Assembly (NCBI GenBank): GCA_903872345.1
Contig: CAIQKM010000202.1
Location: 1 to 42,469, forward strand
From: an uncultured Verrucomicrobia subdivision 3 bacterium
GTDB taxonomy: Bacteria > Verrucomicrobiota > Verrucomicrobiia > Limisphaerales > UBA11358
Length of the DNA: 42,469 nucleotides
Direction: 5' to 3'
In this document: in pieces, positions 8,480-16,885 of the stretch
Position numbering within the stretch: position 1 is the first letter of the stretch
Layout: each line of letters opens with the position of its first letter
Made by a program: the position numbers and the translations under genes
The notes under the pieces: generated by a model
What the model saw: the letters and a program-made list of their open reading frames with translations, nothing else
The model's database searches: none
What the model was told of the DNA's origin: nothing

Positions 8480-8876
8480 ATCCTGTTGTGGTTGTAACCC
8501 GCCATCCGTGAATCGCCCGCATTAGGCTTGGAACCGGCCGCCAAGTCAATTTAATTTGGCCGAACGGTGAGGGCGCGGGCGCATCCCGCCACTGCCCCGG
8601 AGCGCGGCTGTCCCAGCCGCAGCGTACCGCCAGACCTGGCCGGGTTGAACGGCTCACGTCCCGCCGTTCCACCAACCCAGTGTGTGCAAGTTCCGCCGCC
8701 ATCTGGCCTGGCCACGCGCTGCGGCTGAGACAGCCGCACTCCGCTGTGCAGGGCGGCCCCGGCTATCGTTCGGGAGACGTGTCAGGGGTTTCGTCACGGT
8801 GTTCAGTTGCGCCCGAACGGTGATCCGTTCCTGCTTTTGATTTGAATGCCTGCGCCAAAAACCGTATTTAAAAGCG
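8480..8876. other. Gene-free divergent gap between the M50 gene and trmB
   Basis: This 397-base gap separates two divergent genes and must hold both promoters, but no convincing -35/-10 pair was identified. Its main content is the inverted-repeat element at 8598-8743. Confidence 0.6.
8598..8743. repeat. Inverted-repeat element with hairpin arms (family B)
   Basis: Arms at 8598-8623 and 8718-8743 are 26-base inverted copies with two mismatches. Each arm folds as CGGCTG, a 3-base loop, CAGCCG, preceded by CGGAGCG or CGGAGTG and followed by CAGC. The outer block and layout are the same as in family A at 3206-3316, but the hairpin core has been replaced. The spacer is 94 bases. Confidence 0.8.
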
Positions 8877-9497
8877 GTGATCGCACCGTCCCCAAACGCC
8901 CCCGCCCCCGCCCGCCCGCTGCTGGTGGAACTAACCTCCATCGTTGACCCGCTGGAAGTCGGCGGCCTGTTCCCCCAAACCCAGCCGCTCGAAGTCGAAC
9001 TCGGCTGCGGCGATGCCTCTTTCCTTCTCGAATATGCGCGGCGGAATCCGCAAACCAATTTCATCGGCGTGGAACGGCTGCTCGGCCGACTGCAAAAGCT
9101 GGACCGCAAAGGCCGTCGCTTGGGGCTGCAAAATCTGCGCGGCGTGCGGATCGAGTCCGCCTATTTCCTGCAATACCTGCTGCCGGCGCACGTGGCCGCG
9201 GCGCTGCACATTTATTTTCCCGATCCCTGGCCCAAAAAAAAGCACCGCAAAAACCGGCTCATCAACGAAGCCTTTCCCGCGCTCGCCCGCAACACGCTGG
9301 CGTCCGGCGGCACGGTGTATCTGCGCACGGATGACCTCGATTATTTCCAGCAGATGAACGAGGTGTTCGCCGCCGCGAAGGAATTTGTGCGGGTGGAAAC
9401 GCCGGCCACCCTGGCCGAAGTGGTCACCGACTTCGAACAGTTTTTTAACGCGCAGGGCATCGCCACGCAGCGGGCGGCGTTTCGCCGACGGGATTAG
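8877..9497 (+). CDS. trmB: tRNA (guanine-N7-)-methyltransferase TrmB
   Basis: TrmB makes 7-methylguanosine at position 46 of tRNA variable loops using S-adenosylmethionine. Visible motifs are ELGCGDASFLLEYA (SAM-binding motif I), NFIGVER, then HIYFPDPWPKKKHRKNRL, which is diagnostic of the family, and YLRTDDLDYFQ near the end. The length of 206 residues is normal. The start is GTG at 8877; the frame is open upstream to 8841 but contains no ATG, GTG or TTG, and the ATG at 8846 is out of frame. The N-terminus is proline/alanine-rich and poorly conserved, so a later GTG is possible. It ends 43 bases from the convergent aas gene. Confidence 0.93.
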   Translation: MIAPSPNAPAPARPLLVELTSIVDPLEVGGLFPQTQPLEVELGCGDASFLLEYARRNPQTNFIGVERLLGRLQKLDRKGRRLGLQNLRGVRIESAYFLQYLLPAHVAAALHIYFPDPWPKKKHRKNRLINEAFPALARNTLASGGTVYLRTDDLDYFQQMNEVFAAAKEFVRVETPATLAEVVTDFEQFFNAQGIATQRAAFRRRD

Positions 9498-9540
9498 GTG
9501 CCCCGCAACCAACGCCGCGTGAAGCCATATCGGTTCCCCT

Positions 9541-12500
9541 TCACTCCGGCGTCAGCGCGCAGAAATCCGCGGCCATCTGCCGCACGCGGCGCAAGTCCAG
9601 CTTGCCCGTTCCGAGCAGCGGGAAACCGTCCACGCGGCAGAACGCATCGGCGCGCGGCTTCCATAGATTCGGCAAATCGCAGGCGGCAAATTTATCCAGA
9701 CAGCCCGCCAGCTCCGCGTCCGGCAGACGATGCAGCACCACGAGGCGTTCGCCTTTTTTCTCATCCGGCACGGCGGTGACCACAAACATCTGCTCCGCGC
9801 CGGCGACCAGTTCGTTCAACGTTTCCTCGATCTTGATGTGCGGCACCATTTCGCCGCCGATCTTGCTGAAGCGGCTCAGGCGGCCGGTGATTTGGAGGAA
9901 GCCGTCCTCGTCGCGCATCGCCATGTCGCCGGTGCAATACCAGCCTTGGTGCAACACCTCCGCCGTGAGCTTCGGCTGGCCGATGTAACCCTGCATGATG
10001 TTTGGTCCGCGCACGAGCAACAGCCCGGCCTGGCCGGGCGGCAGCGGACTCGCGCCCCACGGATCGCCCGCATCGGCAATGCGCACGGACATGCCGGGAA
10101 AGGGATGCCCCACCTTGCCGCGCTTGTTGCCCGCCTGACGAAACCCGGCGGCGCGGAAATCAAAGGTATTGCACGCCACCGCCGGGGAACATTCCGTGCA
10201 GCCGTAGCCTTCAAACGGCCGGATGCCAAAGTAATCCTCGAACGCCGCCGCCGTGCGTTCCGGCAATTTTTCCGCGCCGGTCACCACCAGTTTCAGGCTG
10301 CCAAAATCTTCCGGCGGCAGACTGCGCTGATAAATCTGAAGGAACGTGGGCGTGGCCAGCAGCACGGTCACATTATGTTCCCGCACCAGCGTACCCACAG
10401 CCTTGCCATCCAGCGGCGTGGGATTGTAAACCAGCCCTGACCCCAGCACCGCCGGCAATGCCAGCGTGACCGTGAAACCAAACGAATGGAAGAACGGCAG
10501 AATCCCCAGGATGCGTTCGCCCGAGGCGAGGCTGAACACCACATCGCACTGGGCGATGTTCGCCATCAGGTTGAACTCGGAAATCAGCGCGCCCTTGGGT
10601 TCGCCCGTGCTGCCGCTGGAAAAAATAACCGTGGCCGGATCATCCAACGTTACCGGACGTTCGCAGCCCACCTGCCGGGTCAGCACGGAGAACGGCGCGA
10701 ATTTCGCGAGCAGCAGCGCCTTGAGCTTCTCGCCCGTCGTCGGCTTGGCCGCGAGATCTTCCAGATAAATGATTTCGCCCGGCGGCGTCAGTTTGATCTT
10801 TTCCAAAAACTTGCGCGAGGTAATCACCGTTTTTAGACCGCACTGCCGCGCGCTTTCGGCAATGGTTTTTTCGGAGAGCGTATAGTTCAGGTTCACCGGC
10901 ACCTTGCCGCAAAGGAAGGCGGCGTGATTCACCAGCGCGCCCGGAATGCCCGGCGGCAGGAAAATGCCCACCATGGATTGCCCGCGCCAGACCGTTTGCA
11001 GCCGGCCGGCCAGAAAAACCGCTTTGGTCAGCGCCTTGCCGAAATTGATCTTGCCGCTGAACGGATCGGCCATCGCGAAGGTGCGGGGATGACGGCGGCA
11101 CGTGCGGACAAACGCGCGCGGCAGGGTGTCCATGTGCGCCCGGCGCTGCGGCCAGGCATCCGCCAGCAATTCCTCCACGGCTTCGCGCACGGCAAAGGGG
11201 GCGACCTTCGCGGGCAACGGCCGGCCAAAGCTCACCGTGACCGGATGCGGCAGGCGCGCGCCGAACAGGCCAACCCATTTTGCGTGCTTGTAGCTCAGCG
11301 GACCGCCGATGACATTGTCCAGCGCCACGGGAATGACCGGCGCGTCCAGACCTTCCATGATGCGCTCCAAGCCGCGCCGGAACGGCAGAAGCAAGCCCGT
11401 GCGCGTGATCTGGCCCTCGGCAAAGATGCAGACCAATTCGCCGTTCTTGATGGCGTCGCTGGCGGTTTGCAACGCCTTGAGCAATTCGCGCGGACGCTGC
11501 TCCGCCGACACCGGGATCGCCCCCAGAGCCTTCGCAAACGGCCGCACCCACCATTTTTCATAAATGCCCTTGTACATCAGGAACCGCACCGGCCGGTTCG
11601 CGCCAAACCCCACCAGCACGGCGTCGGCAAAGGAAACATGGTTGCACACCAGCAGCGCGCCCCCCTTGGCGGGAACGTTATCCCGCCCGATGAAAGTGAA
11701 CCGGAAGAACAGCCACGAGAGCCGCCGGATCACAAAGCGCAGCAACGACCCCGGCAGCAGCAGCCAGACATAAACCGTCGCCACCAGGGCGGCGGCGGCC
11801 ACTACGAGAAACATGTGCGGGGGCGTGATTTTGCAAACCACCGCCAGCAGGGAATAAACCCCCGAGGCCAGAAAAATGCCGACGAAGGACAGCAAATTCG
11901 CCGCCGCCAGGATGGCGCCTTTTTCTTCCGGCTTCGGCTGATGCTGCAACAGCGCCGAGATCGGCACGATAAAGAAACCGCCAAAGAAACCCAGCCCGGC
12001 CAGTTCCGCCGCCACCATGCCAAAGGACAGATGGCTCTTGCCCAGCAGCACGGCAAAGATGGTCAGCCCCAGTGCGCCCAGCGGAATCAACCCGCGTTCA
12101 ATGCGCCCGGCCGAGAGCCCGCCCGCCGCAAAGCTCCCCAGCCCGATGCCAATCGCCGTAGCCGCCTGCAAATAACCCGTCATTTCCGGACTCGTAATAT
12201 GCAGGGTGTCCGACGCGTAAACCACAATGATGAATTGCATCAGCGCCGCAATGGCGAAGAAATAGGTGTTGCCCACCACCGCCATCAGCAAAGTCTTGTC
12301 GCGGCGGATCACCTGGATTTGCTTCCACAGGTCCAGATAAAACTGGGGTTCAAATTTGTTCGCGGGATTGGCGGCGGGAACCTTCGTAATGCCCCGGCTG
12401 ATCCCGAGGCCCGCCACCGCCAATACGATCAGAATGATGCCGGCCCAGCCCAGTTGATGGCCGAACAGTTTGCACAGCCAGCCGCCCCCCACGGTGCCCC

Positions 12501-12987
12501 CGATGATGGCGATGAACGTGGTGAGTTCCAGCACCCCGTTGCCCCAGGAGAGCTTGCTGTCCGGCAGAATTTCCGGGAGCAGACCGTATTTGGACGGCCC
12601 GAAAATCGCGCTGTGTACGCCCATCAGGAACACGCACGTCAACGTCACATACAGATGCCCGCTCGACAGCCCATACAGGGCGAGCAGCATCACAAAAATC
12701 TCAAACACCTTCACCCCCGAGATCACCGTGCGTTTGCTAAACCGGTCGGCCAGATAGCCGCCCGCCATCGAAAACAGGATGAACGGCAGCGCAAACAGCG
12801 CGCCAATGACACTCACCAACTGGTCGCGCTCCGTGGTGGGCAGGCTCATCTGGGTCACCAGCGTGATGACCAGCCATTTTAACGTATTATCGCTAAACGC
12901 CCCTTGCGACTGGGTCACGATCAGCGCCCAGAACCCCCGGGGAATTTCCGGGGCGGCCGGCTGATTTGCCTTATTATTGTCGTTCAT
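9541..12987 (-). CDS. aas: LplT-Aas fusion: lysophospholipid flippase, acyltransferase and acyl-ACP synthetase
   Basis: Three parts lie in one chain. Residues 1 to about 415 are a major-facilitator transporter of the LplT type (GFWALIVTQSQGAFSDN near the start, AGGYLADRFSKRTVISG). About 420-640 is a PlsC-type acyltransferase with NHVSFADA (HX4D) and AEGQITRTG. About 650-1148 is an AMP-binding acyl-ACP/CoA synthetase with FSSGSTGEPKGALIS, GYGCTECSPA, CTGDMAMRDEDG and a late GTGKLDLRRV lysine motif. In E. coli LplT flips lysophosphatidylethanolamine inward and Aas re-acylates it, from two adjacent genes; here they are one polypeptide, which would couple the steps. The ATG at 12987 is preferred to the in-frame GTG two codons upstream. 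No clear ribosome-binding site is seen. Confidence 0.9.
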   Translation of the reverse strand: MNDNNKANQPAAPEIPRGFWALIVTQSQGAFSDNTLKWLVITLVTQMSLPTTERDQLVSVIGALFALPFILFSMAGGYLADRFSKRTVISGVKVFEIFVMLLALYGLSSGHLYVTLTCVFLMGVHSAIFGPSKYGLLPEILPDSKLSWGNGVLELTTFIAIIGGTVGGGWLCKLFGHQLGWAGIILIVLAVAGLGISRGITKVPAANPANKFEPQFYLDLWKQIQVIRRDKTLLMAVVGNTYFFAIAALMQFIIVVYASDTLHITSPEMTGYLQAATAIGIGLGSFAAGGLSAGRIERGLIPLGALGLTIFAVLLGKSHLSFGMVAAELAGLGFFGGFFIVPISALLQHQPKPEEKGAILAAANLLSFVGIFLASGVYSLLAVVCKITPPHMFLVVAAAALVATVYVWLLLPGSLLRFVIRRLSWLFFRFTFIGRDNVPAKGGALLVCNHVSFADAVLVGFGANRPVRFLMYKGIYEKWWVRPFAKALGAIPVSAEQRPRELLKALQTASDAIKNGELVCIFAEGQITRTGLLLPFRRGLERIMEGLDAPVIPVALDNVIGGPLSYKHAKWVGLFGARLPHPVTVSFGRPLPAKVAPFAVREAVEELLADAWPQRRAHMDTLPRAFVRTCRRHPRTFAMADPFSGKINFGKALTKAVFLAGRLQTVWRGQSMVGIFLPPGIPGALVNHAAFLCGKVPVNLNYTLSEKTIAESARQCGLKTVITSRKFLEKIKLTPPGEIIYLEDLAAKPTTGEKLKALLLAKFAPFSVLTRQVGCERPVTLDDPATVIFSSGSTGEPKGALISEFNLMANIAQCDVVFSLASGERILGILPFFHSFGFTVTLALPAVLGSGLVYNPTPLDGKAVGTLVREHNVTVLLATPTFLQIYQRSLPPEDFGSLKLVVTGAEKLPERTAAAFEDYFGIRPFEGYGCTECSPAVACNTFDFRAAGFRQAGNKRGKVGHPFPGMSVRIADAGDPWGASPLPPGQAGLLLVRGPNIMQGYIGQPKLTAEVLHQGWYCTGDMAMRDEDGFLQITGRLSRFSKIGGEMVPHIKIEETLNELVAGAEQMFVVTAVPDEKKGERLVVLHRLPDAELAGCLDKFAACDLPNLWKPRADAFCRVDGFPLLGTGKLDLRRVRQMAADFCALTPE

Positions 12988-13397
12988 GAGCACAACTGTA
13001 CGGCCAACCTGGGTTTACTGGTTAATCGAAAAACTTTGCCGGAACATCGCATGAACCGATGCCCGGCAAAAGCCTGAAGTTAAAAAAGCGGGTCAGGGGC
13101 CGGACCGGGTGACGGATTCCATCAACGATTGGCCCCACTTGGACCATTGGCGGAAGTCTGGATAAAAGGGCGGCAACGGGAATTCCCGCTTAAGATTATG
13201 CTCTTATTTGGTCCGATAAGGCGGGTGATGCAGCACGGCATTGGTTTCCGAATCCAATTCGACCAACAAACGCCATTTCAGGGGGATAACTTAATGCCCA
13301 TCGTTCGGCGGGGCAAAGTGTTGTCCGCTCCCAACTGTCTTTGACCAGGTCTTTGCAGCCGGCCACCATGCCCATGTCCACCAGCCAGACTTGGCCC
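12988..13397. other. Gene-free gap between aas and the EIIA gene
   Basis: No intact gene was found in these 410 bases. On the minus strand just after the EIIA stop, at about 13358-13399, a short frame reads KGQVWLVDMGMVAG, like the N-terminus of MazF/PemK toxins, but the similarity stops there. The rest is unassigned and must include the aas promoter, which is not obvious. Confidence 0.5.
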
Positions 13398-13862
13398 TTA
13401 CTTCTTCCCATGCTCCCGGATGACGGCCAGCATGGCGTCGGCATCGGGGGATTGTTCGAGGGCTTCGCGGAATTCGGCTTTGTGCAGCAGCTTGGCGATG
13501 TTGGCGAGCGTGTGGAGATGTTTCTGAAACTGACCCTGCGGCACGAGGAAGAGCATGACGAGCTTGACCGGCTGGTTGTCGAGGGCGTCAAAATTGACGC
13601 CTTTGGGCGAGCGGCCCAGCGCGCCGACGACTTCATAGATCAAATCCGTGGAGGCGTGGGGAATGCCGATGCCGAAGCCGATGCCGGTGGACATGGAGGT
13701 TTCGCGCTTCTTGACGGCGGCGGTGACGGCATCCCGGTCGCCGGGCTGGATTTTGCCGGTGTCCACCAGATTGCCGATGAGTTCGTCAATGGCTTCCCAT
13801 CGGTTCGTTGCTCGCAGTTCGGGTACGATTTGTTCGCGTCCCAAGATATCGGCCAAATCCAT
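13398..13862 (-). CDS. ptsN: PtsN-type PTS EIIA domain protein
   Basis: This 154-residue single-domain EIIA protein is of the fructose/nitrogen type. The phospho-accepting histidine is in GIGFGIGIPHAS (His69), preceded by KKRETSMSTG, both hallmarks of the family. It continues with VKLVMLFLVPQGQFQKHLHTLANIAKLL, also typical. Such proteins take phosphate from NPr/HPr and mostly regulate (potassium, nitrogen or carbon signalling) rather than transport sugar; no IIB or IIC partner lies nearby, which supports a regulatory role. The gene stands alone. The symbol is by family and not proven orthology. Confidence 0.88.
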   Translation of the reverse strand: MDLADILGREQIVPELRATNRWEAIDELIGNLVDTGKIQPGDRDAVTAAVKKRETSMSTGIGFGIGIPHASTDLIYEVVGALGRSPKGVNFDALDNQPVKLVMLFLVPQGQFQKHLHTLANIAKLLHKAEFREALEQSPDADAMLAVIREHGKK

Positions 13863-14015
13863 AGATTACATGAGCATGGTGCGAAACCCCCGGACAATTC
13901 AAGACAGAATTATGCACATTTTATAAACCTGTTTGAGCGTGGGTCTTCTAAATATGAGCGAAATTTAGCACCTATCTGACCTGTATGGGATGCGAGCGGA
14001 GCGGGGAGGGCCGGA

Positions 14016-14543
14016 TTACGTCCTTTTTTGGCCGGTTTCCTCCACTATTTCCACCCAATGAAACCGATCGGCCACTTTTTCAAACACGACCATCACATCC
14101 ATTGAATAGTTGGCATAAAAGAGGTCAATGCGGTGGCGAGGGCCGGATTTGGTCTGCACGTAATATTCATGTTCATCGGAGGAGTCCCCGGAGACCTTGA
14201 TGGTTTTATGGACCAGACTCGCCAAGTCGGTGGCCAACACGGCGAAGGATGGCGAGCGGGCTGGGTCATCGCATTGCACATAAAAGCCGTAGTCGTCCAC
14301 GGAAATCCGGTAAACCCCGGGATGATTCCGCCGCCGGAACATCTTGACCACCCCCACCACGCCAGCGAAGGATCCCAACAGAAACACTGGCAGCCAGCCC
14401 AAATTGGCCCAGAGTCGCTTGGCACACCACCACAGCAGCACGCCGGCTCCGACCCACGCCGCCAGCAACACCACTAATGTCCAAAAATAGCGCCGGGCAC
14501 TGTGACCAAACTGGGCTTCATAAAGGATCTCCGAACCGTTCAT
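14016..14543 (-). CDS. Small two-helix membrane protein of unknown function
   Basis: This 175-residue protein is not recognised. After a short N-terminal segment (MNGSEILYEAQFGHSARRYF) there are two hydrophobic helices, about residues 20-42 (TLVVLLAAWVGAGVLLWWCA) and 48-66 (LGWLPVFLLGSFAGVVGVV). An RRR cluster follows and then a soluble domain of about 105 residues with regular beta-strand-like segments (GVYRISVDDYGFYVQCDD, MDVMVVFEKVADRFHWVEIV). The positive-inside rule puts the soluble domain in the cytoplasm. The layout resembles small PH-like membrane proteins, but that is a guess. It is transcribed in the same direction as the VIT gene, 98 bases downstream of it. Confidence 0.65.
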   Translation of the reverse strand: MNGSEILYEAQFGHSARRYFWTLVVLLAAWVGAGVLLWWCAKRLWANLGWLPVFLLGSFAGVVGVVKMFRRRNHPGVYRISVDDYGFYVQCDDPARSPSFAVLATDLASLVHKTIKVSGDSSDEHEYYVQTKSGPRHRIDLFYANYSMDVMVVFEKVADRFHWVEIVEETGQKRT

Positions 14544-14641
14544 GAGGTTAAATTTCTGTCATTGGCTACGCCCAGTTTTTCGCAGGCGCCAGGGGAAGTC
14601 AAACAGCAAGGATCCGCCAAGGAATCGGGATAACCGCCGCC

Positions 14642-15337
14642 TCAACTGATCCAACGGGCAATGGCAAAGGCCGCCGCCGCCGCCAAACCGCCAATAACAC
14701 TGGTCTGGAGAGCGCTGCGGATCACCGGTACGCCGGTGAACCGGCCTTTGATGCCGCCAAACACGGCCAGCGCCGCCAGTGTCACCACCACGGACACCTT
14801 GAGAGCGTTATGGATGTCGGACACCAGCAAATACGCGCTGAGCGGGATAATGCCGCCCACGACATAGGCCAGCGCAATGGTCAGGGCGCTTTTCCAAGCG
14901 CGGCCGGGATCCGGTCGCTCCAAGCCCAGTTCAAAACGCATCATGAACGACACCCAGTCCTTGGGCCGTTGCCGGAGAGAGGCCACCACGGTGGCGCATT
15001 CTGCCGGGGTCAGGCCATAGGTTTGGAAAATGTCGCTCACTTCCTGCGCCTCGGCATCGGGAATGGTCACGATCTCTTCCTCCTCGCGCGCCTGCTCGCT
15101 GGCGTAATGCTCGGCATCCCCCCGCGCCGCCAGATAGCCGCCCAACCCCATGGCAATGGACCCGGCCGCAATCTCGGCAAAGCCGGCGGTGACAATAAGA
15201 TGTGTCTGTGAGATGGCCCCGGTCAGTCCGGCCGCCAGTGCGAACGGCACCGTAAGGCCATCGGACATGCCAATGACGATGTCGCGGACGGTATCGCCGG
15301 CGGTAAAATGTTTTTCAATGTGGGGTTTCATAGGCAT
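14642..15337 (-). CDS. VIT1/CCC1-family divalent metal transporter
   Basis: This 231-residue integral membrane protein matches the VIT family, which moves Fe2+ or Mn2+ out of the cytoplasm. Features: DTVRDIVIGMSDGLTVPFALA in the first helix, with the conserved Asp and Met residues; GFAEIAAGSIAMGLGGYLAA in the second; then a Glu-rich cytoplasmic metal-binding loop (EQAREEEEI) ending near PKDWVSFMMRFELGLE. Three more helices complete the five-helix pattern. A second ATG (MKPHIEKHF) two codons in is an equally good start. Iron or manganese detoxification is likely; the metal cannot be told from sequence. Confidence 0.88.
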   Translation of the reverse strand: MPMKPHIEKHFTAGDTVRDIVIGMSDGLTVPFALAAGLTGAISQTHLIVTAGFAEIAAGSIAMGLGGYLAARGDAEHYASEQAREEEEIVTIPDAEAQEVSDIFQTYGLTPAECATVVASLRQRPKDWVSFMMRFELGLERPDPGRAWKSALTIALAYVVGGIIPLSAYLLVSDIHNALKVSVVVTLAALAVFGGIKGRFTGVPVIRSALQTSVIGGLAAAAAFAIARWIS

Positions 15338-15428
15338 GGCAGATTATCAGTTTGGCAATACATCTGCCTGCTTCTAAACCCGTCGCTCCCGTCTGTCCAG
15401 TGGCAATGCTGCAAATCTCACCCGACAC

Positions 15429-16082
15429 TCACACCACATGCATTAACCAGACGAGCACCCGGTCGGTGCTGTCCAGCCACCAGTGCAACATGTGCAACAG
15501 GCTCACCCGCGCCGTCAGCAGCGGAATGCCGAAGAGCAGGACGATGGCATTACCGAGAAAAATGACGACGGCGGAAAACAGGTAGCCTTGCGAGGTGATG
15601 TCCGACTGCTGGGTCTGCAAAATGTGAAACGTGAGCGTGAGGTGAAAGGCATACGCCGCGCCCAGCAGCAGATGAAACCACACCAGCGCGCGATGCCAGT
15701 CCCAAATGAAATTGCCGGTGACATACACCAGAATAACGAGGATGGCGTACAGCGGGAAAAAATACGGCGCGAGCGTGATGAGAAAATTGGTCTTGGAAAT
15801 GACCACGTGCCCGCCGGCGGAAGTCACCTTGAATTTTTTGACATCGCCGCCGAACAGCCAGGTCCAGATGGCATGGGTCAGCTCATGGCCGAAGACATAA
15901 ATCCACATCGGCTTGGGCAACATTACGAAAATGATGATCCAGCACACCGCCCCGGCCAGGATGGGCACCCAGGCCAGATCCGCGCCGCTGCTGGCATCCA
16001 CCACGAGCCAGAGCGTCCGCGCCGCGCCGGCGCAAACCGGCAGTAACAGCAGGGCTAGGATGAATTTGATCCACTTCGGCAC
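15429..16082 (-). CDS. HExxH membrane protein, M50-like
   Basis: This 217-residue protein has five or six hydrophobic helices. GHELTHAIWTWLFGG at about residue 65 is an HExxH motif in a membrane segment, followed by TSAGGHVVISKTNFLITLAPYFFPLY, the arrangement seen in short M50B-like proteins. No LDG or NPDG third-ligand motif is visible, so catalysis is uncertain. The start is GTG at 16082, giving MPKWIKFILALLLLPVCAG; an ATG 11 bases upstream is out of frame. No Shine-Dalgarno sequence stands out. It is the second HExxH membrane protein in about 10 kb, after the one at 5840-8479, but the two are not obviously related beyond the motif. Confidence 0.65.
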   Translation of the reverse strand: MPKWIKFILALLLLPVCAGAARTLWLVVDASSGADLAWVPILAGAVCWIIIFVMLPKPMWIYVFGHELTHAIWTWLFGGDVKKFKVTSAGGHVVISKTNFLITLAPYFFPLYAILVILVYVTGNFIWDWHRALVWFHLLLGAAYAFHLTLTFHILQTQQSDITSQGYLFSAVVIFLGNAIVLLFGIPLLTARVSLLHMLHWWLDSTDRVLVWLMHVV

Positions 16083-16340
16083 GCGGCCAGCATTCAGGAT
16101 TCAAAAAGCGGACGCCAGCAGAATCGGTTGGCGGAGCGTTGCCGATTCTGGTTGCGGAGCATTGCCCTGTGAGTGGGAATCCGCGTTAACCCGACTCCCG
16201 CTACTGGGGCATAAAAAGGAGCTGAGGTGCGGATTTGCTGGGGTATTGGCCTGACTTGGGCCAAAGGTCGCCACTACATTGGCTGGGATTTCAGTTGGAT
16301 TTGGGCGCGCTGATGCGCGGGGGTGGCTGGGACGGCAAGG

Positions 16341-16616
16341 TCAGATTCTCAAGCGGGCCAGCAACAGCGCCACGTCCCGGTCCGGTTCCGTGCGGCGCAC
16401 CAGCAGGAGTTCCCGACCGTCGGTCGTGGGCACGCGCACGTCCAGCAGTTGCAGCGTGGCCGGTTTCTCGAAGACCACGCGCGGCATCAATCCGCCCGCC
16501 AGCGCCTTGAGCCGCTGGCGCAGCGTGATGCTCAGGCAATAGGCCAGGAACGCCACGAACAAGTGTGCCGCGATTCGTTCGGCCTGGTGGTAGGTGCCAA
16601 CCTCAAAAATAGGCAA
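16341..16616 (-). pseudogene. C-terminal remnant of an IS1634/IS4-type transposase
   Basis: The open frame of 91 codons reads YHQAERIAAHLFVAFLAYCL, then LRQRLKALAGGLMPRVVFEK and VRVPTTDGRELLLVRR. This is the C-terminal end of DDE transposases of the IS1634/IS4 group (the catalytic Glu region and following helix). The catalytic core and N-terminus are absent: similarity begins at about 16600 and the first residues (MPIFEVG) belong to the junction. No terminal inverted repeats were recognised, so this is a decayed fragment and not a mobile element. It marks an old insertion between the HExxH gene and kbl. Confidence 0.75.
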
Positions 16617-16790
16617 AATTACGGTCCAGTGGCGGAAGTCGGGTTAATACATTCTGGTGGCAATTGTTACATTGCGGCGACGAACAGGTGGCAGGAAATT
16701 GGCAGGTAAATGACGGTTTGCCAAAGGCAAATGAGCGGGGAAACACCCTATGCCAGCCTTGAAGCAGACCATTTACCGAACCAAGAGAAA

Positions 16791-16825
16791 GGCCGAATAC
16801 CCCGTCACAATGGAGGTATTCGGCC
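16791..16825 (-). terminator. Intrinsic terminator of kbl
   Basis: An 11-bp perfect stem (GGCCGAATACC with GGTATTCGGCC) with a 13-base loop lies 60 bases after the kbl stop. Read on the minus strand it is followed by TTTCTCTT. Confidence 0.7.
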
Positions 16826-16885
16826 GATTTCAGAGCGAAGCGCCGGCCGGTTCAGCCGGATGATGTGCGAACGGCGATGCCGGGC

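Noticed and set aside
13141..16643. A 21-base near-match (18 identical) at 13141-13161 and 16623-16643, the latter beside the transposase remnant, possibly an IS end
   Set aside because: An 18/21 match is expected by chance in a window of this size, and no terminal repeat structure was found.
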